Assembly (NCBI RefSeq): GCF_000336755.1
Contig: NZ_AOLK01000012.1
Location: 55,149-119,148 of the forward strand
Length of the DNA stretch: 64,000 bases
Direction: 5' to 3'
Origin: Haloferax elongans ATCC BAA-1513
Lineage (GTDB): Archaea > Halobacteriota > Halobacteria > Halobacteriales > Haloferacaceae
The stretch's first letter is position 1; every line of letters starts with the position of its first letter. Below the pieces are notes generated by a model. The model made no database searches. It was not told the origin of the DNA and saw nothing but the letters and a program-made list of their open reading frames with translations. Positions 42,861 to 50,973 of the stretch are shown one piece after another. Position numbers and translations under genes: made by a program.

Positions 42861-43250
42861 CGTAGTTCACCTTACAATTGAAGCGTCGGCCGAGAGGACT
42901 ATATAAAGGGTGTGTGGTTTTCGACTCCATGGAACTGGGAACGAGCGAAATTGATTCTCGAAGGTCGTGTTTCGAACTCGGCCGGTTTTTACTCTATTCC
43001 GAATATGTTCGATGCCGAATCGTGGCGTTTCAAGTCCTGTACTAGCTGGTCTATTGTGTGGTTGTGGATCTCATGGTGTTTGGAGTAGCAGCCCTCGACT
43101 GCCCCACTCGGGTATATAAATAGTCATTGGAGTCGCCAGCGATGCCGTCACCGATAGGGTTTTGCCGTCATCTGCGCTATCCGGTATCACATGGTCGCAC
43201 AGACGATGGATCGCGTTCCGCGACGGTACTGAAATTTTTGTGGTGATAGC
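42861..43250. promoter_or_regulatory. 390-bp divergent spacer with two TATA boxes
   Basis: Less GC-rich than its surroundings. It holds the minus-strand TATA for the DoxX-like gene (42899-42908) and a plus-strand TATATAAA (43113-43120). The plus box is 131 nt from the next gene's ATG, but only 22-29 nt from a small frame starting at 43142. Apart from that frame I see no gene, and no mobile-element remains. Confidence 0.5.
43142..43246 (+). other. Possible 34-residue upstream reading frame before the DUF7388-like gene
   Basis: ATG 43142 to TGA 43244-43246 encodes 34 residues (MPSPIGFCRHLRYPVSHGRT...). The frame ends four bases before the main ATG at 43251. The only good TATA box (43113-43120) is at leaderless distance from this ATG. 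The peptide is basic, unlike most haloarchaeal proteins, so it may be a regulatory leader. No Shine-Dalgarno-like sequence precedes 43251. Confidence 0.35.
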
Positions 43251-44033
43251 ATGCTGACCGCCGAGCGTGCGGTCTCGAACGCAGGATTGGACGCAGTCGC
43301 ACTCAAACCCAAAGAGTGCGACGTGCGTCGGGCGCTCGACATCCCGCTCGATGTCGTCGCCATCGACTACGAGGGCCGACAGCACCTCCCGGCATCGTCG
43401 GTCCTCGAAGAACTCGCGACGGAAAAAGAGGTCCGCCTGACGACGCCCGTCCGAGCAGACGGGTTCGACCCGCTCGGTGACGACTCGTTGTTCGAGGGGC
43501 TCCCAGATGGCGTTCGGCAGGTGCTCGTCGCTGGCCACAGCGCGTACCTGACCGATGACGAGGCGCGACGGCCGATTGCACCTCGCCTCCGGGCGGCCAG
43601 AGAGCGCGCACCGGACGCGTGGGTCGGCACCGAAGGCATCGAGCGCATCGCGCTCGCCGCGGGCGGCACGCAGTACGAACTCCTCTCGCGGTCGACGCGC
43701 CGAGACGTTCGTGCGCTCCGCTCGGCCGGATTCGACGGCGAAATCGCCGTCTACGCGCCGACGGTTCTCACCGACGACGAGGACGACATCCTCGACGCTG
43801 TCGGTGCCTACGTCTCGCGTCGGCGACCCGTCGCTCGGGCACTTCCCGACGACGCCGCCACCGACTCGTCGGCTGACGGACGCGCTCGCGAGGTACTGCT
43901 GAAAGCGGCGAAAGACTACGCCCTCATCGGCTCGGTCGCGGACGTCCGCGGTCGTGTCGACGAACTGCGCGAGACGGGTGTCGATATCTTCGTCGGCTAC
44001 CCGGCTCGCGGGGTCGACGAATTCGTCGGGTAG
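43251..44033 (+). CDS. DUF7388-like protein of unknown function
   Basis: 260 residues, soluble. Starts MLTAERAVSNAGLDAVALKP; blocks include GIERIALAAGGTQYELLSRS and the C-terminal DYALIGSVADVRGRVDELRE then GVDIFVGYPARG. The last part resembles the end of luciferase-like (F420-dependent) barrel enzymes, where GS-x3-v-x2-ri-x-el-x3-G is common, but the rest does not match clearly. Recalled as DUF7388. No metal or catalytic motif is evident. Single-gene unit. Confidence 0.6.
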   Translation: MLTAERAVSNAGLDAVALKPKECDVRRALDIPLDVVAIDYEGRQHLPASSVLEELATEKEVRLTTPVRADGFDPLGDDSLFEGLPDGVRQVLVAGHSAYLTDDEARRPIAPRLRAARERAPDAWVGTEGIERIALAAGGTQYELLSRSTRRDVRALRSAGFDGEIAVYAPTVLTDDEDDILDAVGAYVSRRRPVARALPDDAATDSSADGRAREVLLKAAKDYALIGSVADVRGRVDELRETGVDIFVGYPARGVDEFVG

Positions 44034-44334
44034 TTGGGCACGTCGCTCGCACGCACCCGATTCAGTTTTTCCGCTGCTCGCACCGGGCTGCGTTCAGTGT
44101 GTTCAGACAATTGCCAGTTCGAGTACCGGAGGTGTTTTACGCCGCCACCGGAGAAGACAAGTGACGGCACGGTTGGACGGCTCCTTTCGACCCACGTGGT
44201 TTCCACGCGGGTTACTGCTGGTCAACCTACCCCGTCTCTCTAAAACCGTGAGCGACTGCGACGTGCGCTCGACGATGCTCCGACACGACCGGTGAGCAAC
44301 AGCTATTCAAGTCACTCGCGGACCCAAACCGGGT
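44034..44334. other. 301-bp spacer, no gene seen
   Basis: I find no credible coding frame, RNA gene or repeat here. The right end carries the likely promoter of the FAD oxidoreductase: CTATTCAAG at about 44303-44311, 24-32 nt before the ATG. A T-rich stretch AGTTTTTCC near 44067 after the preceding stop may terminate the DUF7388-like transcript. Confidence 0.5.
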
Positions 44335-45459
44335 ATGGACGTTCCCGAGCGAGTCGCGGTCGTCGGTGCGGGCGCGGTCGGTCTCACGACTGCGTACGAC
44401 CTCGCCGCCGGCGGCGCGGCTGTCACGGTTTTCGAACGAGGCACTCCGGGGTCAGGAATGACGGGCCGCGCGGCTGGCATCTGCTACGACGCCTATGCTG
44501 AGGACGTGGACGTCGCGGTTGCAGACCGGGCGATGCGTCGATTCCGGGAGTTGGATGGCAACCACGAATTCGAGTTTCACGAAGTGCCGTACGTCTTCCT
44601 CGCGCGCGAGGGCGACGACGCTGGCGCGACTGCCCTCTCGGAAGCGGTCGACCGAATGCAGGTCCACGACCGGTCGGTCGAACTCGTCGACGCCGACGAG
44701 TTGGGCGAGCGGTTCTCCATGCACACCGACGACGTGGGCCTCGCGGGTGTGAGCGACAGTGCCGGTTGGGCTGACCCGAAAGCGTACGTCGACCTGTTCG
44801 TCGACAAGTGCGAAAACGAAGGCGTCGAGTTCCGCGTCGGCGAGGCGGTCTCGATTCGAACTGACCCACCGGGTGTCGTTGGAGGGGATGGCGAGACCGT
44901 CGACTACGACGCAGTGGTCGTCGCGGCGGGCGTCCACTCGCGAGCGCTGCTCGCTGCGGTCGGGCATCCAATCGCACTCAAGCCCTACCGAGCACAGGCG
45001 CTCGTTGCCGAGTGTGAGTACGACGGGCCGACTGTCTACGACGCCACCGACGGGTCGTACCTTCGGCCGCACCCTGCCGGTGTTCTCGCGGGCGACGGCG
45101 TCGAAGCGGTCGAAGCCGACTTCGACGACTGGGACCCGGCCGCAGACGACTGGTTCGTCACGGAGTCGACTGCCGCCGTCCGCCACCGAACCGAGACCGA
45201 CCCGACGGTCGAACGAGCGTGGGCGGGGCTCTGCGGCGCGACGCCAGACCGAAATCCGCTGGTCGGTCCCGTCGCGTCGGATGTCTACGTCGCCACCGGC
45301 TGGCACGGCCACGGATTCATGTGGGCACCCGCAATCGGTGAACTGCTCGCAGCCGACGTGCTCGGCGCTGACGAGTCAGTTCCAGAGACGTTCGACCCTC
45401 GCCGATTCGACGGGGACGAGGAGTTCGAGGTGGTCGAAGGGATGACGTTCGACGAGTGA
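44335..45459 (+). CDS. FAD-dependent oxidoreductase (D-amino-acid oxidase/GlpO type)
   Basis: 374 residues. The dinucleotide motif VAVVGAGAVGLTTAYDLA (residues 7-24) is followed by VTVFERG and GMTGRAAGIC (flavin contact), a middle substrate domain with VDYDAVVVAAGVHSRALLA, and the C-terminal GLCGATPDRNPLVGPV ... VATGWHGHGFMWAPAIGELLA that closes the FAD site. This is the DAO family (glycine or sarcosine oxidase-like). The substrate is not predictable. Leaderless promoter; monocistronic. Confidence 0.85.
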   Translation: MDVPERVAVVGAGAVGLTTAYDLAAGGAAVTVFERGTPGSGMTGRAAGICYDAYAEDVDVAVADRAMRRFRELDGNHEFEFHEVPYVFLAREGDDAGATALSEAVDRMQVHDRSVELVDADELGERFSMHTDDVGLAGVSDSAGWADPKAYVDLFVDKCENEGVEFRVGEAVSIRTDPPGVVGGDGETVDYDAVVVAAGVHSRALLAAVGHPIALKPYRAQALVAECEYDGPTVYDATDGSYLRPHPAGVLAGDGVEAVEADFDDWDPAADDWFVTESTAAVRHRTETDPTVERAWAGLCGATPDRNPLVGPVASDVYVATGWHGHGFMWAPAIGELLAADVLGADESVPETFDPRRFDGDEEFEVVEGMTFDE

Positions 45460-45489
45460 GTCGCAGTCAGATTCCGGGGCCGGGGCTTC

Positions 45490-45981
45490 TTAGGCGTCTT
45501 GGTCGTCGAGGTCGTCGTCAGGACGCGAGACGTCTGAGTGGTCGTCGCCGTCCGCCTCGACTTCTTCGTCGGTTTCCTCGGTGACGTGGATGTCGCTCGC
45601 CGAGCCGTCTTTCGGAATTTCGACCTGCAGCGTGCCGTTTTTCTTGACGGTCGCGGTCGCCTCGGCGGCTTCGACGTTGGCGTCGGAGGGGAGTTTGGCA
45701 CTGCCGGAGAGCGTGAGGCCGCGGCCGGGGAAGCGCATTTCGAACCCTTCGTGGAAGTCGCGGAAGCGGTCGATTCGAATCTCGACTTCCCCTTCGAGGA
45801 ATCGAACTTGGACGTCTTCGCTGCGCGCGTCGGGGGCGTCGAAGACGACGAGATAGGCGTCTTCGGATTCGAGGAGGTCGTACGCGAGCGGCTTTCGCTC
45901 TTGCATCTGGCTCACGCCGCGGCCGACGCGTTCGAGGACGGCGTTGGCGGCCGACTCACCGAACTTTCGGAGGTCGCTCAT
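45490..45981 (-). CDS. Hsp20/alpha-crystallin-like protein
   Basis: 163 residues with a central alpha-crystallin-type domain: PLAYDLLESEDAYLVVFDAP, then EVEIRIDRFRDFHEGFEMRF, GLTLSGSAKLPSDANVEAAE and ATVKKNGTLQVEIPKDG (the G-x-L strand of small heat-shock proteins). The N-terminus (FGESAANAVLERVGRGVSQM) is a short helix and the C-terminus very acidic, without a clear I-x-I anchor. It may hold unfolded proteins or act in a GvpH-like manner; no gas-vesicle genes are near. Starts inside the stop of the upstream DUF7559-like gene (ATGA). Confidence 0.78.
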   Translation of the reverse strand: MSDLRKFGESAANAVLERVGRGVSQMQERKPLAYDLLESEDAYLVVFDAPDARSEDVQVRFLEGEVEIRIDRFRDFHEGFEMRFPGRGLTLSGSAKLPSDANVEAAEATATVKKNGTLQVEIPKDGSASDIHVTEETDEEVEADGDDHSDVSRPDDDLDDQDA

Positions 45982-46136
45982 AGCGCTATCTCCTCCAGGA
46001 ACTGCCCCTCACCACAGTACGGGCAGGAGAAGTCCGCCACCGTCGTGTCGTCGGGCATATCGTAGGTGTAGTGCAACTCGAACATGTCGAGTTCGCAGTC
46101 CGCGTTGGCGCACTTGACTTCGAGGGTCGCGGGCAT
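45978..46136 (-). CDS. Zinc-binding micro-protein (DUF7559-like)
   Basis: 52 residues with two cysteine pairs: VKCANADCELDMF (C-x4-C) and FSCPYCGEGQF (C-x2-C), separated by an acidic hairpin (LHYTYDMPDDTTVAD). This predicts a single zinc ribbon. ATG 46136 is used since upstream residues up to 46163 look non-coding. It precedes the Hsp20-like gene and overlaps it by 4 bp, so a chaperone-linked role is possible but not shown. Confidence 0.75.
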   Translation of the reverse strand: MPATLEVKCANADCELDMFELHYTYDMPDDTTVADFSCPYCGEGQFLEEIAL

Positions 46137-46291
46137 AGGAATTGGTTGCGCTCCCACACCCATAAACGCGCTGGAGGCGGAAGGTGCGTGCTGTCGGTCG
46201 ATGTCGGGACGCTCCGCTCCGGCGTGTGACTCGGCCGCTCCGGCGACTCGCGACCGGTTCCGTTTTCAGCGTCGAACTCGAATCGCGACCA

Positions 46292-47989
46292 ATGACTGAC
46301 CCCGCCGACCTCACTGTGACCATCGTCGACGGGTACGTAGACGAACCGGCGCACTTCGGTGTGCCGCCGTACATCTCGACGTACCCGCGATTCACTGCCG
46401 GTGCGCTGGTCGACGCGGGCGTCTCCGAGTCCAACGTCGTCTACCACACCATCGACGAACTCCGCGAGGACCGACAGAAGTGGCGCGACGTCGCCGACGC
46501 CGACTTGATGATTTACATCGGCGGGATGACTGTCCCCGGAAAGTACGTCGGCGGCACCCCGGCCGAACCCGACGAAGTCCGGGAACTCGCGTGGGTCGCC
46601 GAGGGAACAGCGTTGATGGGTGGCCCGATTCGCTTCGGCGTCGGCGAGGAGAACGCCGGCGCACAGGACATGGAGCGCAAGAACCTCGACTACGACTTCG
46701 TCGCCAAAGGCGACATCGAGGCGGCCGCCTACGACCTCGTCGACTCCGGCCTCGAAGGCTTCGGCAACCGGATGCGCGACAACGAGGAACTCGACCGCTG
46801 GGCCGCCAAAGGCGCGTTCGTGGTCGAACAACACCCGAACCACCCCGACCACCTCATCTGCGAGATGGAGACTTCCCGGGGCTGTGCCTACCGGTGTTCG
46901 TTCTGTACCGAACCGCTGTATGGGAATCCTGCGTTCCGCACCGCCGACTCCGTGGTAAAAGAGGTCGAGAACCTCTACAACCGCGGTGCGAGACACTTCC
47001 GTCTCGGCCGACAGGCCGACATCCTCGCGTTCGGCGGCGACGGCGAAGCTCCGAACCCGGACGCTCTCCGCCGACTCTACGGCGGGATTCGCGAAGTCGC
47101 ACCCGACCTCGGAACACTCCACCTCGACAACGTCAACCCCATCACTATCGTCGGGTGGCCAGAAAAGTCCCGCGAGGCACTGCGCATCATCGCCGAGCAC
47201 AACACCGCAGGCGACACCGCGGCGTTCGGCCTCGAATCGGCCGACCCCGTGGTCCAAGAGGAGAACAACCTCAACGTCTCCGCCGAGGAGTGCTTCCAGG
47301 CGGTCAAAATCGTCAACGAGGTCGCTGGCTGGCGACCCGGTGACGACCCGGCAGACGCCCCCACACACGGCCCGGATGCCGCCGACCGACTGCCGAAACT
47401 CCTCCCCGGAATCAACCTCCTCCACGGTCTGAAAGGCGAACGCGAGGAGACATTCGAGCACAACAAACAGTTCCTCCAGCGTGTCTACGACGAGGGGCTG
47501 ATGGTCCGCCGTATCAACATCCGGCAGGTCATGGCTTTCGACGGGACCGATATGTCCGATACCGGTGCAGACATCGCCCGCGACCACAAGAAACTGTTCC
47601 AGGAGTACAAACAGGAGGTCCGCGAGGAAATCGACCGGCCGATGCTCCGTCGGGTCGCACCGCCGGGAACCGTCCTTCCCAACGTCCACTTGGAGTACCA
47701 CCAAGACGGCCGAACCTTCGGTCGCCAACTCGGAACTTACCCGCTCCTCGTGGGAATTCCGGGCGAATTGGAACTCGGCCAGACCATCGACGCCGCCGTC
47801 GTCGACCACGGCTACCGGTCTGTGACGGGCATCCCGTTCCCGATGGACCTCAACGAAGCGTCGATGGACGAACTCACTGCGATTCCGGGAATTGGTCGGT
47901 CGACAGCAGGCGACATCGTCGTTAATCGCCCCTACGAGACGCCCGACGAAGCCCCGACCAAGGCGAACCTCTCGAAGTACGTTCGATAG
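46292..47989 (+). CDS. Radical SAM protein with C-terminal helix-hairpin-helix domain
   Basis: 565 residues. A B12-binding-like N-terminal region (TVTIVDGYVDEPAHFGVPPY) precedes the radical SAM core with the [4Fe-4S] motif SRGCAYRCSFCTEPLYG (C-x3-C-x2-C, near residue 195). The C-terminus holds an HhH segment MDELTAIPGIGRSTAGDIVV, suggesting nucleic-acid contact, as in the UPF0313/YgiQ-like and MiaB-related groups. The target is unknown; RNA modification is a reasonable guess. ATG 46292 begins the conserved N-terminus. Monocistronic. Confidence 0.85.
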   Translation: MTDPADLTVTIVDGYVDEPAHFGVPPYISTYPRFTAGALVDAGVSESNVVYHTIDELREDRQKWRDVADADLMIYIGGMTVPGKYVGGTPAEPDEVRELAWVAEGTALMGGPIRFGVGEENAGAQDMERKNLDYDFVAKGDIEAAAYDLVDSGLEGFGNRMRDNEELDRWAAKGAFVVEQHPNHPDHLICEMETSRGCAYRCSFCTEPLYGNPAFRTADSVVKEVENLYNRGARHFRLGRQADILAFGGDGEAPNPDALRRLYGGIREVAPDLGTLHLDNVNPITIVGWPEKSREALRIIAEHNTAGDTAAFGLESADPVVQEENNLNVSAEECFQAVKIVNEVAGWRPGDDPADAPTHGPDAADRLPKLLPGINLLHGLKGEREETFEHNKQFLQRVYDEGLMVRRINIRQVMAFDGTDMSDTGADIARDHKKLFQEYKQEVREEIDRPMLRRVAPPGTVLPNVHLEYHQDGRTFGRQLGTYPLLVGIPGELELGQTIDAAVVDHGYRSVTGIPFPMDLNEASMDELTAIPGIGRSTAGDIVVNRPYETPDEAPTKANLSKYVR

Positions 47990-48015
47990 CTGTTTGAGGT
48001 CTTCTCCCTGTTTTC

Positions 48016-48104
48016 TTCACTTGAATCGGTGCTCTGTGTTCACTCGAAATCGTGGTGGGGTGTTCGTCCGTTGCGGGGGCTGTTCACTTGTACCGGTGGT
48101 CTGT
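48016..48104. repeat. Imperfect 22-bp direct repeat in a 197-bp spacer
   Basis: 48016-48037 (TTCACTTGAATCGGTGCTCTGT) and 48083-48104 match with three differences, and a shorter TTCACTCGAAATCG lies between them. They sit in the convergent gap between the radical SAM and TRAM genes. No gene is seen in this spacer. Confidence 0.55.
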
Positions 48105-48186
48105 CCAGTGTGATTGCCGGACGAGACGGTGTGAGAAATAATCGTCGACGAGATGTACAGACGCCAATTCCGAAAGAAACGACGGA

Positions 48187-48591
48187 TTAGAAGTCTTCGT
48201 CGACGACTTCGCCGACGGCGAAGTTGGATTTGACTTCCGTAATTTCGACCTTCACGCGCTCGCCGATTTCGGTTCCGGGGACGATGATGACGTAGCCACG
48301 CTCGACGCGGGCGATACCGTCACCTTGCTTGCCGATATCCTCGATTTCGACGTATCGGAGTTCCCCGGTTTCGACGGGGGGCTGTGGTTCGGCAGACGGT
48401 GTCGCACCGTCGCTCGGTTCTGACGCCGTCGTCTCTGAGTCGGTACGAGAGATGAGAGCAACGCGATACGTCTCGCCGGGTTCGACCGTCCCGGTATCGA
48501 CCTCGCGGCGAGGAATCTCGACGACGTATCGGTCGTCCTCGGCGCGAACATCCGCGTTGAACAGACACAGGAGTTTATCTGAGATTTCCAC
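48187..48591 (-). CDS. TRAM-domain protein
   Basis: 134 residues. Residues about 75-134 are a TRAM domain, an RNA-binding OB-like barrel: YVEIEDIGKQGDGIARVERG, then YVIIVPGTEIGERVKVEITE and a short tail. Archaeal TRAM proteins bind RNA, and some act as cold-shock RNA chaperones. Before it lies a distinct N-terminal part (EISDKLLCLFNADVRAEDDR) with a disordered linker rich in Ser, Thr and Pro. The start is GTG 48591, and GGAGGT eight bases upstream is a good Shine-Dalgarno site, so this mRNA has a leader, unlike most genes here. Confidence 0.83.
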   Translation of the reverse strand: MEISDKLLCLFNADVRAEDDRYVVEIPRREVDTGTVEPGETYRVALISRTDSETTASEPSDGATPSAEPQPPVETGELRYVEIEDIGKQGDGIARVERGYVIIVPGTEIGERVKVEITEVKSNFAVGEVVDEDF

Positions 48592-48653
48592 CGTTAGACC
48601 TCCACATATAGGTCAGTTCGAAGTCTTAAAGATGTACCGCCGTCAGGCAGATT

Positions 48654-49379
48654 CTACTGTTCGAGCGGTGTTCCGTCCGGTTGCTTGGCACCCTCGGAGT
48701 CGTGGACGACGACCTCGCCTGGGTCCGTCTCGACCGGCGCGTAGGACTCGCTGAGACGTATCGCTTCTTCGACTTCTTTGATAGCACGCGTCTTCAGCGC
48801 CCGGGCCAGTTCCTCTGCGTCCTCCCGCGAGATGTCGCGACCGAGTCCTTCGCACTCGTGGGCGCGAACTACTCCCTCTTCGTCGACTGCTTCGCCCATC
48901 GGTTGGCTCGTCCCGCCGAGTGCGACGCTAAACGGGTAGGTTTCACAGATGAGTGGCCGGGCGTCGTGAACTGTGCAGGCACCCATTCCCGCGTCGTCTT
49001 CCTCGTAGAATCGGCAATCGCCGCACGAGGTGGTCTGGAGCGCCCACTCGAACGTCTCTCCTTCCGGGCCGTCGTCGCCGTCGACGAGTCCGTAGGGCAT
49101 CGGGCGGGCGACGTCTCTCCACTCCATCGAGGTGTCCGAGGTGGAGGCCGCGGCGACATCGTCGCCGCCAGTGTCGTCGTTCTCGTCGGCCGCTTCCTGC
49201 AGACTTCGCACCTCGTCGGGAAACACCGTGGCCGTATGAGGTTCGGAGCCGTCGTCGGTCTCGTAGCCCTTACAGCACGCTCCGCAGCGAGTGCATTCGA
49301 AGCCGATGGACTCGATGGCGTCGGCCAGTTCCGACACGTCGAGGTCGCGGGCGCGGTCGAGTTCGGCTTCGAGGTCCAT
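48654..49379 (-). CDS. YkgJ-family cysteine-cluster protein
   Basis: 241 residues. The YkgJ pattern is FECTRCGACCKGYE (Cys at about 29, 32, 35 and 36), CGDCRFYEEDDAGMGACTVHD and RPLICETYPFSV; together these should bind zinc or an iron-sulfur cluster. Acidic insertion at about 63-90 and charged tail are halophile features. Function of the family is unknown. It follows the metallo-beta-lactamase gene by 45 bp on the same strand. Confidence 0.82.
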   Translation of the reverse strand: MDLEAELDRARDLDVSELADAIESIGFECTRCGACCKGYETDDGSEPHTATVFPDEVRSLQEAADENDDTGGDDVAAASTSDTSMEWRDVARPMPYGLVDGDDGPEGETFEWALQTTSCGDCRFYEEDDAGMGACTVHDARPLICETYPFSVALGGTSQPMGEAVDEEGVVRAHECEGLGRDISREDAEELARALKTRAIKEVEEAIRLSESYAPVETDPGEVVVHDSEGAKQPDGTPLEQ

Positions 49380-49424
49380 ACACGTCCTGCGAGCGCGACG
49401 CCCAAGAGGGGCGCGGTTTCGGAG

Positions 49425-50222
49425 TCAGACTGGCTCGACGCGGCCTGTCTCGGGGTCCCACCGGACCGACCCCTCGGTAGCGAGTTTCTCGATGTGCGCG
49501 ACGACCGTCGCCTGCGCCAAGTCGCGGACGCCGGAGATGTCCTTGTCGTAGGCGGCGTCGGTCACTGTCTCGGGCGTCTCGTGACCAGCGCGAACTGCGT
49601 CGAGAACCGACTGCTCACGGGCACGGCGGTGGTCGATGAGACGGGAAAGAACTGCCCACGGGTCGTCTATGACGGGTCCATGGCCCGGAAGTAAGCGTTG
49701 CGGGTTGCGAGCGTGGAGTCGCCGGAGCGCGACCAAGTATGCGCGCATGTCGCCCTCGGGCGCACCGACGACGACGCTCCCCTCGGCAACCGCGAGGTCG
49801 CCGCACAGGTAGTCGTCGGCGGCGACAAAGGTCACGTGGTCGCGGGCGTGGCCGGGCGTGTCGAGGACGGTAACACCAGTCCCAACGGGGATGGTGGTCC
49901 CCTCGACGAACGTCTGGTCTGGTTCGATGCCGGTTGCGGCCGTGAACGCTGCTTCTCGCCCGCGACGACACCAGACGGTCGCATCAGTCTCGCGCGCATA
50001 CGAGGCAACCGCGCCGACGTGGTCGCTGTGGGTGTGCGTCACGGCGATGTGCGAGACCCGCTGTTCCTCGACCGCCGCGTCGAGTTCGGGCGTCCGTGCG
50101 GCCGGGTCGACGAGGAGCGAGCCGTCTGTGGCGCTCCCGTCGCCGCTGGCGACGACATAGGCGTTCGTGGCACCGGTTGGAGCGCGAGTCGCGACCGGAA
50201 CGGAGACGCGCGTGACCTGCAT
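49425..50222 (-). CDS. Metallo-beta-lactamase-fold hydrolase (LACTB2-like)
   Basis: 265 residues. The metal motif IAVTHTHSDHVGAVASY (HxHxDH, near 66-71) is complete, followed by DTPGHARDHVTF, DYLCGDLAV and LLPGHGPVI, each with a metal His or Asp. The C-terminal 55 residues (RREQSVLDAVRAGHETPETV) form the winged helix typical of the LACTB2/MBL RNase-like group. Either a thioester hydrolase or nuclease role is possible. ATG 50222 starts the fold; a long upstream extension in the same frame is not credible. Confidence 0.84.
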   Translation of the reverse strand: MQVTRVSVPVATRAPTGATNAYVVASGDGSATDGSLLVDPAARTPELDAAVEEQRVSHIAVTHTHSDHVGAVASYARETDATVWCRRGREAAFTAATGIEPDQTFVEGTTIPVGTGVTVLDTPGHARDHVTFVAADDYLCGDLAVAEGSVVVGAPEGDMRAYLVALRRLHARNPQRLLPGHGPVIDDPWAVLSRLIDHRRAREQSVLDAVRAGHETPETVTDAAYDKDISGVRDLAQATVVAHIEKLATEGSVRWDPETGRVEPV

Positions 50223-50322
50223 GGCGGCGGCTACGCTCGGGGGGAAGTTATCCGGTTCGCAAAATGGTGGCTTGGTCTGTGGGAGTACGCCCCCACGGGC
50301 GGTGTTCGGTTGTGTCGGCAGC

Positions 50323-50601
50323 TTACGTGTTGAGGAAGTACACTTGCTTGCGCGCGTCCTTGAAGGAGTAACGCGAGCCGACGAGGTCCGACTCTTCGAG
50401 ACGGTTGAGCGCGTAGCGGACGGTGCGGTCCGGCAGCAGCGACTCGTCCGCGAGCTGACCCTGCGAGAGGGGTGCATCGCTCTCGAGGACCTTTGCGACG
50501 AGCTTCGCGCTCGGTGGGAGTTCACGGAGGCGCTCACGGAACTCGGCTTCCGAGAGCAAGTCTTCAGTATCGGGCTCTGCAGTGGTGGTGCTCATATCCA
50601 T
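50323..50601 (-). CDS. Winged-helix transcriptional regulator (MarR/HTH-type)
   Basis: 92 residues. The winged helix covers residues 20-90: FRERLRELPPSAKLVAKVLE, SQGQLADESLLPDRTVRYAL (recognition helix) and LEESDLVGSRYSFKDARKQV. No sensor domain is present. ATG 50601 is preceded eight bases upstream by GGAGG on a leadered mRNA; AT-rich TATA candidates (GATTATATG and GTATAAGG on the minus strand) lie near 50660-50680. An alternative ATG at 50595 would also use this site. Target genes unknown. Confidence 0.8.
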   Translation of the reverse strand: MDMSTTTAEPDTEDLLSEAEFRERLRELPPSAKLVAKVLESDAPLSQGQLADESLLPDRTVRYALNRLEESDLVGSRYSFKDARKQVYFLNT

Positions 50602-50716
50602 CACAGCAACCTCCTCTGTGTTAAGGGTTAGCTTCAAGTGTGTCAAAACAATCCAGACACCTTATACACATATAATCATCATGAAGAAACAATATGGATA
50701 CTAACTGGCGGTGAGG
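50602..50716 (-). promoter_or_regulatory. Leader and promoter of the winged-helix regulator
   Basis: AT-rich 115-bp spacer between two minus-strand genes. It contains overlapping TATA-like boxes at about 50660-50680 and a Shine-Dalgarno GAGGAGGT near 50609-50616. The predicted leader of about 40 nt is long for a haloarchaeon and allows control at the mRNA level. Confidence 0.5.
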
Positions 50717-50878
50717 TTATGCAGATTCTTGCATCGTATCGACGGCTGGCGTCTGTGTTCGATACCGGCCCAGTCCCGCGTGACAGTCGGGACAGTGAAC
50801 CACCAACCACTCACCGCGGGTGTGGCGAACCAGGTCTTCTGCGTCGTGAGTCGCCCCACACACTCGGCACGTTGGCAT
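50717..50878 (-). CDS. Predicted 53-residue zinc-finger micro-protein
   Basis: A full ATG-to-TAA frame encodes two CxxC knuckles, MPTCRVCGATHDAEDL (Cys4, Cys7) and VVHCPDCHAGLGRY (Cys29, Cys32), separated by a hydrophobic strand (GEWLVVH). This matches the single zinc ribbon plan of other haloarchaeal micro-proteins in the window (39400, 45978). Four well-placed cysteines in so short a frame are unlikely by chance. It lies upstream of the winged-helix regulator on the same strand and divergent from the methyltransferase gene. No family recognised. Confidence 0.7.
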   Translation of the reverse strand: MPTCRVCGATHDAEDLVRHTRGEWLVVHCPDCHAGLGRYRTQTPAVDTMQESA

Positions 50879-50973
50879 ATGCCATGCTACGGTCTCTGGC
50901 GGTGAAAACGTATCCCCCGACGGCGAGACGTATCCAGTACCGTTTTAGGGTCGCCCCCGCGACTACCCGTAGC

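Noticed and set aside
42861..43250. Possible mobile-element remnant in an AT-richer spacer
   Set aside because: No transposase fragment, terminal inverted repeats or target duplication seen; two promoters explain the AT-rich patches.
44034..44334. tRNA-like stretch (GTTCGAGTACCGG near 44110)
   Set aside because: It resembles a T-arm only superficially; no acceptor or anticodon stem can be drawn around it.
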